From: Vicinamibacteraceae bacterium
Lineage (GTDB): Bacteria > Acidobacteriota > Vicinamibacteria > Marinacidobacterales > Marinacidobacteraceae
Assembly: GCA_012271265.1 (NCBI GenBank)
Contig: JAAXGQ010000071.1
Coordinates: forward strand, 1-46,633
Direction of reading: 5' to 3'
Length of the DNA stretch: 46,633 nt
Position 1 is the first letter of the stretch. Every line of letters begins with the position of its first letter. A program made the translations under genes and the position numbers. The notes beneath the pieces were generated by a model. It made no database searches, had not been told where the DNA came from, and saw only the letters and a program-made list of their open reading frames with translations. Of the stretch, positions 7,941-16,060 are shown one piece after another.

Positions 7941-9206
7941 GTGAGCGGTACCGCCGGAGAGGCCGCTATCGGCCGCTTTGCGCGGGCGCCGCTGATCGCC
8001 TGGCGGGCGGATCTCTGCTGGATCCTGCTGTCCGCCGGCGTCGGGTGGATCTACCTGGCCCTCGTGCTCGCCGTCGGCTCGGGGCTGGAGAACCCGATGC
8101 AGGACCCCTTCGCCACGCTGCGGATCGGGGAGTTCGCGCTGCCGCTCAGCCTGGGGCTGGTCGTCTTCGGGACCTGGGCGATCCTGCTCGACGCCCCGCA
8201 CCTCTTCGCGACGCTCGCCCGCACCTTCCTCGACCCGGAGGAATGGCGGGAACGGGGGCGGGTGCTGGTCGCCTCCCTCGGATTCTTCCTGCTGGGGCCG
8301 GCGATGATCCTGCTGCCTCGGGCGCTCGTTCTTGTGGAGGCGCTGCCGGCGGCCATGGCGCCGGTCGGGGGACTGGTCTTCCTGGTCTTCTTTCGCCTCT
8401 GGGCCTATTACCACGTGGTGCGCCAGCACTGGGGTTTTCTCCGGCTCTACGCCCGCAAGAACCCGGAGGCGGAGGAGCCCGCCGATTTCCGCTGGGACCG
8501 CGTGGTGTTTCCGCTGCTGTTCTACCTGCCGATCGGGTGGTATCTGACGGCGCCCTGGTACGGAGAGACCGGGATGCCGCCGCTCGGCTTCGGCGCGGTG
8601 GTGTCGGGGCGGACGCTCGGGGAGTGGCTGCACCTGCCGCTCGGGCTGGTGTGGATCGTTGCGGCGGCGGTCTACGCCGGGCGGGAGTGGCGGGAGGCGT
8701 GGCGGGGGCGGCCGCGCAACCTGGGAAAGCTTCTGCTGCTTCTCGGCACGGCGCCGCTTCACGCCGCCGCGTTCATGAGCCCGTTGGCGGTGCTGTTTGC
8801 GGTGCCCATCGCGACCGCGGGGCACAACCTGCAGTACCACCGGTTCGTGTGGGATTACGGGCAGCGCCGCTACCGGCGGCGGCGGGCGGCGCCGGGCAGC
8901 CTCGCTGCGTTCTCGTTCCGCAGCGTGTGGATCTACGCTGCGCTCGGGTTGGCGTTCACGTTGTTGTGCTATCGGGGGCCCGGGGTGGCGTGGGTGAGCG
9001 GGGTGGTTGCCGCCGCGCTGGACTCGGTGGTGCTGCCGTTTGCCGGGTTCGTGGCGGGAGCGCCGGAAGCCGGGGGCGAGAGCCTGGGAGGGCAGGTCGT
9101 GGCGGCCGCGGTGCTGGGGTGGGCGATGCAGCACTACTACCTGGACGCGCGCATCTGGCGCGTCTCCCGCGACCGCCGCCTCCGGAGGGTGCTTGATGCG
9201 GACTGA
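7941..9206 (+). CDS. Histidine-rich polytopic membrane protein, unknown function
   Basis: A 421-residue integral membrane protein with about nine or ten hydrophobic segments, starting at GTG. I do not recognise a named family. Its distinctive feature is a set of histidines in or next to membrane segments: His87 (DAPH), His158 and His163 (YYHVVRQHW), His274, His295 and His300 (GHNLQYHRF), and His398 (MQHYYLD). Several are in H-x(4)-H spacing. This layout recalls membrane metal or haem enzymes such as desaturase/hydroxylase-like or NnrS-like proteins, but the classical desaturase boxes HxxxH and HxxHH are not seen. The Arg-rich loop at 309-315 (RRYRRRR) is probably cytoplasmic. It lies 54 bp after metG on the same strand, and the REP array follows its end. 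Confidence 0.7.
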   Translation: MSGTAGEAAIGRFARAPLIAWRADLCWILLSAGVGWIYLALVLAVGSGLENPMQDPFATLRIGEFALPLSLGLVVFGTWAILLDAPHLFATLARTFLDPEEWRERGRVLVASLGFFLLGPAMILLPRALVLVEALPAAMAPVGGLVFLVFFRLWAYYHVVRQHWGFLRLYARKNPEAEEPADFRWDRVVFPLLFYLPIGWYLTAPWYGETGMPPLGFGAVVSGRTLGEWLHLPLGLVWIVAAAVYAGREWREAWRGRPRNLGKLLLLLGTAPLHAAAFMSPLAVLFAVPIATAGHNLQYHRFVWDYGQRRYRRRRAAPGSLAAFSFRSVWIYAALGLAFTLLCYRGPGVAWVSGVVAAALDSVVLPFAGFVAGAPEAGGESLGGQVVAAAVLGWAMQHYYLDARIWRVSRDRRLRRVLDAD

Positions 9207-9326
9207 CCTGACGGCCGAATCACCGGGAGCGCCCTGCGCCGAAGGCGGTGGTCTCAGTCCGGGGAGACAGCTCCGGGGTTCCGGGCGGCGACCGGAGCGC
9301 CCTGACGTACGGAGCGTCGGTCCCAT

Positions 9327-10493
9327 GGAGCGCCGGCGTCCTCGCCGGCCTGCCCCGCTCCGCAGCCTCCTGCCCACCGCGCCAACGTCCCGACCGACCG
9401 CGCGCCGGAAATCCCACCGTCCATCCCCGCCGGCGCCGCTGGCCGGTGAGGACACCGGCGCTCCAGAACTCCGCGCCTCGACGTATCGACCGCCAAACCA
9501 TCGAGCGCCGCACCATGGAGCGCCGGCGTCCTCGCCGGCCTGCGCCGCTCCGCAGCCTCCTGCCCAACGCGCCAACGTCCCGACCGACCGCGCGCCGGAA
9601 AGCCCACCGTCCATCCCCGCCTGTGCCGCTGGCCGGTGGGGACACCGGCGCTCCAGAACTCCGCCCCTCGACGTATCGACCGCCAAACCATCGAGCCCCG
9701 GCACCATGGAGCGCCGGCGTCCTCGCCGGCCTGCGCCGCTCCGCAGCCTCCTGCCCAACGCGACGACGTGCCGACCGACCGGGCGCCGGAAAGCCCACCG
9801 TCCGTCCCCGCCTGTGCCGCTGGCCGGTGAGGACACCCTCGCTCCAGAACTCCGCGCCTAGACGTATCGACCGCCGCACCATCGAGCCCCGGCACCATGG
9901 AGCGCCGGCGTCCTCGCCGGCCTGCGCCGCTCCGCAGCCTCCTGCCCAACGCGCCGACGTGACGACCGACCGCGCGCCGGAAGACCTACCGTCCATCCCC
10001 GCCTGTGCCGCTGGCCGGTGGGGACACCGGCGCTCCAGAACTCCGCCCCTCGACGTATCGACCGCCAAACCATCGAGCGCCGCACCATGGAGCGCCGGCG
10101 TCCTCGCCGGCCTGCCCCACTCCGCAGCCTCCTGCCCAACGCACCGACGTCCCGACCGACCGCGCGCCGGAAAGCCCACCGTCCATCCCCGCCGGCGCCG
10201 CTGGCCGGTGAGGACACCGGCGCTCCAGAACTCCGCCCCTTGACGTATCGACCGCCGCACCATCGAGCCCCGGCACCATGGAGCGCCGGCGTCCTCGCCG
10301 GCCTGCCCCGCTCCGCAGCCTCCCGCCCAACGCACCGACGTGCCGACCGACCGGGCGCCGGAAAGCCCACGGTCCATCCCCGCCTGCGCCGCTGGCCGGT
10401 GAGGACACCGGCGCTCCAGAACTCCGCGCCTCGACGTATCGACCGCCAAACCATCGAGCGCCGCACCATGGAGCGCCGGCGTCCTCGCCGGCC
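9327..10493. repeat. Tandem array of REP-like (BIME) units, period about 190 bp
   Basis: Seven forward arms start at 9327, 9517, 9708, 9899, 10089, 10280 and 10470 (steps of 190 or 191 bp). Six reversed arms start at 9441, 9631, 9822, 10013, 10203 and 10394. Each arm is a GGAG-headed hairpin with a 7-bp GC stem and a 4-nt loop. Forward arms have GCCGGCG/CGCCGGC stems, reversed arms GCCGGTG/CACCGGC. Each full unit is forward arm, about 90 bp centre, reversed arm and about 50 bp spacer containing CGTATCGACCGCC. The unit ends abruptly after the seventh forward arm. Long open frames run through it on both strands with proline/arginine-rich composition; I read these as non-coding. The opposed-hairpin plan matches REP doublets (BIMEs). 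Confidence 0.88.
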
Positions 10494-10611
10494 TGCTGGC
10501 AGGCCTTCCAGACCCGATCGAGAGCATCGAGGAATTCTTCGTAGTCCTGGATCCAACCCAGTTGACCCGGCGCCCGGTGGTACGCCTTCAGGGGCCAGTA
10601 GGAAGGGGAGG
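10494..10611 (-). pseudogene. Possible gene remnant between ispG and the REP array
   Basis: Just downstream of the ispG stop, one minus-strand frame encodes a protein-like stretch including YWPLKAYHRAPGQ and WIQDYEEFLDALDRVWKAC. It has aromatic and acidic residues unlike the proline/arginine noise of nearby shadow frames. It has no start codon of its own and no stop before running in frame into the last REP arm. I do not recognise the family. The simplest reading is a gene fragment truncated at the array boundary, though chance cannot be excluded over about 35 codons. Confidence 0.35.
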
Positions 10612-11751
10612 TCAGGGTCGGGGGGTGCGGGCGGCGATGAGATTGTCGACTTCGGTCTTGAGGCGGGTGAGGATCTCGTCGTAAGGGACGGCGCCAAGCG
10701 TTCGGGGGCCGCGTTTCAGGTTGACGAACGCGGGGCCGCACCAGAGGCCGAGATCGGCGTCGTCGGTCTCCCCGGGGCCGTTCACGCGACAGCCCATGAC
10801 GGCGATCGTGATCGCGTGGTCCTGGGCGTAGCGGGTGAGGTCGCGCACCTCTTCGGCGAGCTCGACGAATTTCTCGTTCTCGACCCGTGAGCAGGACGGG
10901 CAGGAGATGATGTTCAGGCGGTCGTTCGGGAACTCGGGCACCGAACGGAAGCGGCCGGAGGCGATGTCGTCGAGGATCTGGTGGCCGGCGCGCACTTCCT
11001 CGGGCTTCCTCGGATTGGGGAGGGTCAGCGAGACGCGGATCGTGTCGCCGATGCCCCGGCTGAGGAGTTGCTCGAAGGCGATCCTCGTCTTGATGATGCC
11101 CTCCGGGGGGAGGCCGGCCTCGGTCACGCCGAGGTGCAGCGGGACATCGGGACGGAGCTCGGCAAAGCGGCGGTTGCCTTCGATCACCTGCGCGGGGTCG
11201 GAGTCCTTCAGCGAGACCACGTAGCGGGTGAACCCCACCGCGTCGAGCATCTCGCAGTGCTCCGCCGCGGACTGGACCATGGCGCCCACCGGATCGTCGC
11301 GAAAGCGGTCCTGGTGCCTGGGGTCGATCGAGCCGCAGTTCACCCCGATGCGCATCGCGCAGTCGTTCTCGCCGGCCACGTCAGCGAGGAAGCGCACCTT
11401 GTCCTCGACCGGGCGGGACTTCTCGTGGTGCCAGAGGTGGCCGGGGTTGTAGCGGATCTTGTCCACGTGGCGGGCCACCGGCGCGGCGAGCCGGTAGCTC
11501 TCCTGGAGATCCACCGAGAGGTTCGCGCTGGTGCGTTGGCGGATCTCGCCGAGGGCTTCGACTTCCTTCCTGCTGTCCACGGCGATCCGAACGATCCCGG
11601 CGCCGGCCTCGCGGAGCGCCTCGGCCTGGGCCGACGTCGCCTCCACGTCGCGAGTGGGGGTGGCGCACATGCTCTGCACCACGACGGGATGACCGGCCCC
11701 GACGCGGACCGCGCCGACCCGCACGGAGCGGGTGGGATTCCGCTGGATCAT
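10612..11751 (-). CDS. ispG: 4-hydroxy-3-methylbut-2-enyl diphosphate synthase
   Basis: A 379-residue IspG (GcpE), the penultimate enzyme of the MEP isoprenoid pathway. It converts MEcPP to HMBPP using a [4Fe-4S] cluster. The N-terminal TIM barrel begins [10 protein letters not shown]. The C-terminal cluster domain carries Cys284 and Cys287 (CPSC), Cys321 ([10 protein letters not shown]) and Glu328, matching the E. coli ligands. It has the two-domain bacterial length, without the plant/Chlamydia insert. It stands alone, with the REP array downstream and a DoxX gene 30 bp upstream. Confidence 0.97.
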   Translation of the reverse strand: MIQRNPTRSVRVGAVRVGAGHPVVVQSMCATPTRDVEATSAQAEALREAGAGIVRIAVDSRKEVEALGEIRQRTSANLSVDLQESYRLAAPVARHVDKIRYNPGHLWHHEKSRPVEDKVRFLADVAGENDCAMRIGVNCGSIDPRHQDRFRDDPVGAMVQSAAEHCEMLDAVGFTRYVVSLKDSDPAQVIEGNRRFAELRPDVPLHLGVTEAGLPPEGIIKTRIAFEQLLSRGIGDTIRVSLTLPNPRKPEEVRAGHQILDDIASGRFRSVPEFPNDRLNIISCPSCSRVENEKFVELAEEVRDLTRYAQDHAITIAVMGCRVNGPGETDDADLGLWCGPAFVNLKRGPRTLGAVPYDEILTRLKTEVDNLIAARTPRP

Positions 11752-11758
11752 GGCTGGA

Positions 11759-11764
11759 ATGCTA
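11759..11764 (-). promoter_or_regulatory. -10-like box close to ispG start
   Basis: TAGCAT on the minus strand lies 7 nt before the ispG ATG, with no ribosome site between them. As at metG and gltA, this spacing suggests a leaderless transcript. Confidence 0.35.
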
Positions 11765-11780
11765 CGCCCGGCGCGTCAAC

Positions 11781-12218
11781 TCAGGATGGCGGCTCGGCAA
11801 CGGACCTATTGCGGAGGAAGTGGTCGAGGCTCAGGCGGTCGTCTTCGTCGAGGACCACAAGCGCGATGAGCAGCAGGGCGCGGGGCAGCACATCGGTGTT
11901 GAGGGCGTAGAAGGGCTCGATGAGGAGGTGGCCGAAGGTGACCACGATCAGGACGGCGCCGAGGGCGATCACTGCGAGCCGCCGCTGCCAGCCGAGGAGC
12001 AGCATCGCGCCGGCGAGAAGCTCGATGAAGGGGATCTCGACCCCGGTCGACCAGAGCGCCCAAGCGGGCAGGAAGGTGTCGGCGTAGGGAACGACGAACA
12101 TCGAGCGGGCATGCTCGATCGGGCCGAGCGAGAACACCTTCCACCAGCCGGCCATGAAGAAGGCCAGGCCCAGGATCCAGCGCGCCACGAAGGCGCCGAT
12201 CGTGCGGGGCGGGGGCAC
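11781..12218 (-). CDS. DoxX-family membrane protein
   Basis: A 145-residue protein with four predicted membrane helices and the DoxX pattern: an N-terminal 'RW.LGLAFFMAGWWKVF', then 'EIPFIELLAGAMLLLG' and a charged C-terminal tail. DoxX relatives include a thiosulfate:quinone oxidoreductase subunit and many uncharacterised redox-associated membrane proteins, so the role here is open. The start is GTG. It is transcribed toward ispG with a 29-bp gap and may share its transcript. Confidence 0.7.
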   Translation of the reverse strand: MPPPRTIGAFVARWILGLAFFMAGWWKVFSLGPIEHARSMFVVPYADTFLPAWALWSTGVEIPFIELLAGAMLLLGWQRRLAVIALGAVLIVVTFGHLLIEPFYALNTDVLPRALLLIALVVLDEDDRLSLDHFLRNRSVAEPPS

Positions 12219-12367
12219 GACAGCGATGATGGGGGATCGGCCTCGGCAGAGGACTGGCAGGCGGGGGCTGGCGATCGGCGCAAGCCTCAGGCGGAACGGG
12301 CGCGCTCCATGCGCCGGGCACGGTCATAATTGTTGACCGCGCCGGGACGGCCCGGGGGGAATGCGCC

Positions 12368-13495
12368 ATGAAGTTTGAACCGTTTGTGATGGAGCGCTGC
12401 CTTTGCCAGTGGGAGAACACCGTCCAGTGGAACATCTCCGAGAGCGGCGTCCACCCGATGACGCTCGACGAGCTTCGGGATGGGCAGGACCTCGGCGGCA
12501 CGCTCCTCGGCTACACCCAGTCGAACGGCACGCCGGAGCTGCGCCAGCGGATCGCCGCCCTCTACCCGGGCGCCCGCGAAGACCAGATCCTGGTCACCCA
12601 CGGGACCTGCGAGGCCAACTTCCTCTCGGCGCTCACCACGCTCTCCCCCGGGGACGAGGTGGTCGCCATGGTCCCGAACTACATGCAGATCATCGGGGCC
12701 TGCCGCTCGCTCGGCGCCCGGGTCGTTCCCTTCCCGCTCGTGGAAGCCGACGGATGGCGGCCGGACCTCTACGCTCTCGACGCGGCGGTCTCCGACCGCA
12801 CCCGGCTCATCTGCATCTGCAACCCGAACAACCCCAGCGGCGGCGTCCTCACCGAAGCGGAAATGGACCGGATCGTGGCCGCGGCCGAGCGCTCCGGCGC
12901 CTGGCTGCTGTCCGACGAGGTGTACCGCGGCGCCGAGATTTCCGGCGAGGAATGCCCCACCTTCTGGGGCAGGACGGACCGGGTGCTCCTGAACGCCGGC
13001 CTCTCCAAGGCTTTCGGCCTGCCGGGGCTGCGGATTGGCTGGGTGGCCACCACACCGGAGAAGTGCGCCGAGCTCTGGGGGCACCGCGACTACAACACTC
13101 TCGCAGTCAGCGCCCTCTCCGACCGGCTCGCGCAGATCGCGCTCGACCGGCGCCCGGAAATCCTGGCCCGCACCCGGGGCATCATCCGCCGCCAGCTCCC
13201 CATCGTGCGCGAGTGGGTCGCCTCCCACGAGCATCATCCGGTGCGGCTGAGCTGGACGCCGCCGAAGGCCGGCGCCATCGCCGCCGTCCGCTACCACCAC
13301 CCCATCGCGTCCGGGAATCTCATCGAGCGGCTGCGGCTGGAGAAGGACATGCTCGTCGTCCCGGCGCAGCACTTCGAGCTCGACGGCTTCCTCCGGATCG
13401 GCTTCGGGGCCGAGCCGCATGTGCTCAGGACCTGCCTCGCGAAGATCAGCGAGGCCCTCGCCGAGGTGCACCGGGAAACCGCGGTCGCCGCCTGA
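12368..13495 (+). CDS. Class I/II PLP-dependent aminotransferase
   Basis: A 375-residue fold-type I PLP enzyme. The Schiff-base lysine is Lys214 in LSKAFGLPGLRIGW, with cofactor contacts at Asn155 (CNPNNPSGG), Asp183 and Tyr186 (LSDEVYRG) and Arg222. It is close to the aspartate/alanine aminotransferase group in layout. The N-terminus is unusual, with MERCLCQWENTVQWNISESG in place of the usual first helix, and it recurs in aminotransferases of specialised amino-acid metabolism. The substrate cannot be assigned. A GGGGGAA stretch 6 nt before the ATG may serve as ribosome site. Neighbouring genes give no pathway link. Confidence 0.85.
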   Translation: MKFEPFVMERCLCQWENTVQWNISESGVHPMTLDELRDGQDLGGTLLGYTQSNGTPELRQRIAALYPGAREDQILVTHGTCEANFLSALTTLSPGDEVVAMVPNYMQIIGACRSLGARVVPFPLVEADGWRPDLYALDAAVSDRTRLICICNPNNPSGGVLTEAEMDRIVAAAERSGAWLLSDEVYRGAEISGEECPTFWGRTDRVLLNAGLSKAFGLPGLRIGWVATTPEKCAELWGHRDYNTLAVSALSDRLAQIALDRRPEILARTRGIIRRQLPIVREWVASHEHHPVRLSWTPPKAGAIAAVRYHHPIASGNLIERLRLEKDMLVVPAQHFELDGFLRIGFGAEPHVLRTCLAKISEALAEVHRETAVAA

Positions 13496-13526
13496 CAGAC
13501 CGCTCGCGGCGCCGGATCCGTTCCGC

Positions 13527-14840
13527 TCAGGCGGTGGGGACGGGACGCTTCGGCTGGCCGAGATAGAGCTGCTTCGGGCGGGCGATCTTCTGTTCGCGGT
13601 CCTCGAGCATCTCGTTCCACTGGACCGCCCAGCCAGACATCCTCGGCACCGCGAAGAGCACCGGGAAGAGGCCGACCGGAAACCCCATGGCCTCGTAGAT
13701 GATCCCGGAGTAGAAGTCGACGTTCGGGTAGAGCCGGCGCTGGATGAAGTAGTCCTCCTCGAGCGCGGCCTGTTCAAGCGCCAGGGCGATGTCGATCTTC
13801 GGGTTCTTGCCGGTGACCTCGAAGACCTCGTAGGCGGTCTTCTTGATGATCCGGGCGCGGGGGTCGTAGCTCTTGTAGACCCGGTGACCAAAGCCCATGA
13901 GCCGGCGCTTGCCGGAGCGCACCTCGTCCATGAACGCCGGTACGTTGCGGCGGGTCCCGATCTCGTCGAGCATGCGCAGCACCGCTTCGTTCGCGCCGCC
14001 GTGGAGCGGGCCGTAGAGCGCCGCGGAGGCAGCGGCCGCCGACGAGTAGGGATCGGCGTGGGAGCTGCCGACGCCGCGCATCGCCGAGGTGGAGCAGTTC
14101 TGCTCGTGGTCGGCGTGGAGCACAAAGAGGACGTCCATGGCCTGCTCGAGGGCGGGGTGGACTTCGTAGCCGGACCCTTCGCCGCCGAAGACCATGTTCA
14201 GGAAGTTGGCGGGGAAGCTGAGGTCGGCGCGCGGCGCCACCGGGTCGAGTCCCTTCCCCCGGCGGTAGGTCATGGCGGCCAGCGTCGGAGCGGCGGCGAT
14301 GAGCCGGCGGACGTGGGCGGCGCGGGTCGCCGGGTCGGTCACCTGCTTCGACTCCGGATGGAGAGCTCCGAGGCCGGCGAGGAGCGCGATGAACATCGCC
14401 ATCGGGTGGCCGTCGGGGTTGAAGCCGTCGAGGATCCGAGGGAGCGGATCGGGCACGCCGAGTTCGGCCCCGACCTCGGCCGCCCACGCCGCGCTCTCGG
14501 CCGAAGTGGGAAGCTCGCCGTGGATGAGCAGCCAGGCGATGTCCAGGTAGCTGGTGTTCCCGGCCAGCTCCTCGATCGGGTAGCCCCGATAACGGAGGAT
14601 GCCCCGGTCGCCATCGATGTAGGTGATCCGGCTGATGCAGTTCGCGGTGTTCTTGAACGCCGGGTCGTAGGAGACGATGCCCTCGTCCTCCGGGCCCGAG
14701 CGGATCCCGAGCAGCGCGGCCGCCCGGATGGCGCCGTGCTCGATCGGGATCTCGGCCTCGGCGCCGGTCCGGGTGTCCTTGACCTGGATCGCACCGCCGG
14801 CGAGGCCGGCAGCGCCTTCGGTTTCTCGGTTGTCGCTCAC
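13527..14840 (-). CDS. gltA: Citrate synthase
   Basis: A 437-residue type II citrate synthase that condenses oxaloacetate with acetyl-CoA at entry to the TCA cycle. Active-site residues are His242 and His245 region (LHADHEQN), His280 (GPLHGGANE), Arg320 (GFGHRVYK) and Asp375 (NVDFYSG). The N-terminal 60-residue beta domain with 'FKNTANCISRITYIDGD' marks the hexameric, NADH-regulated bacterial type. Starts at GTG. It is convergent with the aminotransferase gene and divergent from the FAD oxidoreductase gene. Confidence 0.97.
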   Translation of the reverse strand: MSDNRETEGAAGLAGGAIQVKDTRTGAEAEIPIEHGAIRAAALLGIRSGPEDEGIVSYDPAFKNTANCISRITYIDGDRGILRYRGYPIEELAGNTSYLDIAWLLIHGELPTSAESAAWAAEVGAELGVPDPLPRILDGFNPDGHPMAMFIALLAGLGALHPESKQVTDPATRAAHVRRLIAAAPTLAAMTYRRGKGLDPVAPRADLSFPANFLNMVFGGEGSGYEVHPALEQAMDVLFVLHADHEQNCSTSAMRGVGSSHADPYSSAAAASAALYGPLHGGANEAVLRMLDEIGTRRNVPAFMDEVRSGKRRLMGFGHRVYKSYDPRARIIKKTAYEVFEVTGKNPKIDIALALEQAALEEDYFIQRRLYPNVDFYSGIIYEAMGFPVGLFPVLFAVPRMSGWAVQWNEMLEDREQKIARPKQLYLGQPKRPVPTA

Positions 14841-14848
14841 GATCTGAA

Positions 14849-14854
14849 ATTTTA
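14849..14854 (-). promoter_or_regulatory. -10-like box close to gltA start
   Basis: TAAAAT on the minus strand lies 8 nt before the gltA GTG codon, within a short A/T-rich island in otherwise very GC-rich DNA. This is the best of the three candidate leaderless promoters. No consensus -35 was found. Confidence 0.45.
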
Positions 14855-14908
14855 CGCGGGCGGTGTCCGCTCGGACCGGTAGAGAATCTCGCGGAGAGGA
14901 GGAGCGCG

Positions 14909-16060
14909 ATGGCGGGAACCTGTGACGTGGCGATCATCGGGGGCGGGGTCATCGGCGCCTCGATCGCGGCCCACCTCGGAGAGCGGAAGGCCGGACGGGT
15001 CGTCGTCTTCGAGCGGGAAGACGCGCTCGGCGCCGGTTCCACGGCCAAGGCCGCCGGCGGGGTGCGCCTCCAGTTCACCACCGCCGCCAACGTGGCCCTT
15101 TCCCGCTACAGCATCGCCGAGCTGCAGCGCTTCGAGGAGCGCACCGGGGTGAACGCCGACCTGAACCAGGACGGCTATCTCTTCCTGCTGAACAGCGATG
15201 ACGACCTCGCAGGCTTCGCCCGGACGGCGGAGCGGCAGCGTGCGCTCGGAGCGCCGGTCGAGGTCATCAGCCCCGGCGAGGCGGAGCGGATCCTGCCGGG
15301 CATCCGCACCGAGGACCTGGTGGGGGCGACGTTCTGTCCGGAGGACGGGGTGGCGACGCCGGCCGCCCTCGTCGCGGGTTACGCGGCCCTGGCGCGGCGC
15401 CACGGGGTCGAGCTGCGGCGGGAGTGCGCGGTGACCGAGGCGGCGGTCCTGCCCGGGGGCGGGTTCCGGTTCACCGCCGGGGAGGAGCCATGGGAGTGCG
15501 GCCACCTGGTGAACGCCGCCGGGCCGTGGGCGCAGGAGGTGGGGGCGCTGCTCGGAATCGCGGTGCCCGTGGAGCCGGTCCGGCGGCAGTTCTTCACCAC
15601 CCAGCCGCTCGGGTGGGCGCCGCGGCGGATGCCTCTCACCATCGACTGGGGAACCGGCGTGTACATGCACTGGCACAGCGGCGGCTTTCTCATCGGCCAG
15701 GCCGACCCGGACGAGCCGCCGGGCTTCTCCCAGACTCCGGACCTGGACTTTCTCGCCGGCGTCTTCGAGCGCGCCGTCCACCGCCTGCCCCGTCTGGAGG
15801 AGGCGGCGATGCGCACCGCGGCAGCCGGGCTCTACGCGGTCTCCCCGGACCACAACGCCATCCTGGGGGCGGTCCCGGAGTGTCCCCGGTTTCTCCTCGC
15901 GAACGGGTTTTCCGGGCACGGGATGCAGCACGCACCGGGGGTGGGGAGAGCGCTCGCCGAGGTCATCCTGGACGGCCGCTCGCACACCCTGGACATCGAG
16001 CCGTTCTCGCTCACCCGGTTCGGGAAGGGGGGCGCCGCTCCCGAGGGGAACGTGATCTGA
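14909..16060 (+). CDS. FAD-dependent amine oxidoreductase (DAO family)
   Basis: A 383-residue D-amino-acid-oxidase-fold flavoprotein close to the sarcosine oxidase beta/monomeric group. The FAD Rossmann motif is GGGVIG at residues 11-16, followed by an acidic residue ending the second strand (VFERE). The substrate-domain features are 'GG.RLQFTT', 'LVNAAGPWAQEVGALLGI' and a C-terminal 'ANGFSGHGMQHAPGVGRALAE'. A strong AGGAGG site precedes the ATG. Substrates of the family include sarcosine, dimethylglycine, proline and glycerol-3-phosphate. Given the distant Rieske/GcvT pair, a methylated glycine is attractive but unproven. The 3' end overlaps the convergent pgeF by 50 bp. Confidence 0.87.
   Translation: MAGTCDVAIIGGGVIGASIAAHLGERKAGRVVVFEREDALGAGSTAKAAGGVRLQFTTAANVALSRYSIAELQRFEERTGVNADLNQDGYLFLLNSDDDLAGFARTAERQRALGAPVEVISPGEAERILPGIRTEDLVGATFCPEDGVATPAALVAGYAALARRHGVELRRECAVTEAAVLPGGGFRFTAGEEPWECGHLVNAAGPWAQEVGALLGIAVPVEPVRRQFFTTQPLGWAPRRMPLTIDWGTGVYMHWHSGGFLIGQADPDEPPGFSQTPDLDFLAGVFERAVHRLPRLEEAAMRTAAAGLYAVSPDHNAILGAVPECPRFLLANGFSGHGMQHAPGVGRALAEVILDGRSHTLDIEPFSLTRFGKGGAAPEGNVI

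Noticed and set aside
9327-10493. CRISPR array
   Set aside because: Repeats are about 190 bp with near-identical, not unique, intervening sequence, and there are no cas genes.
9220-10890. Several long open frames (up to over 400 codons) on both strands through the REP array
   Set aside because: All frames are open at once, composition is Arg/Pro/Ala repeats that mirror the 190-bp unit, and there is no ribosome site or recognisable domain.
12325-12330. CATAAT as promoter of the aminotransferase gene
   Set aside because: It lies 37 nt from the start but has no -35 and is a weak match in a single site.
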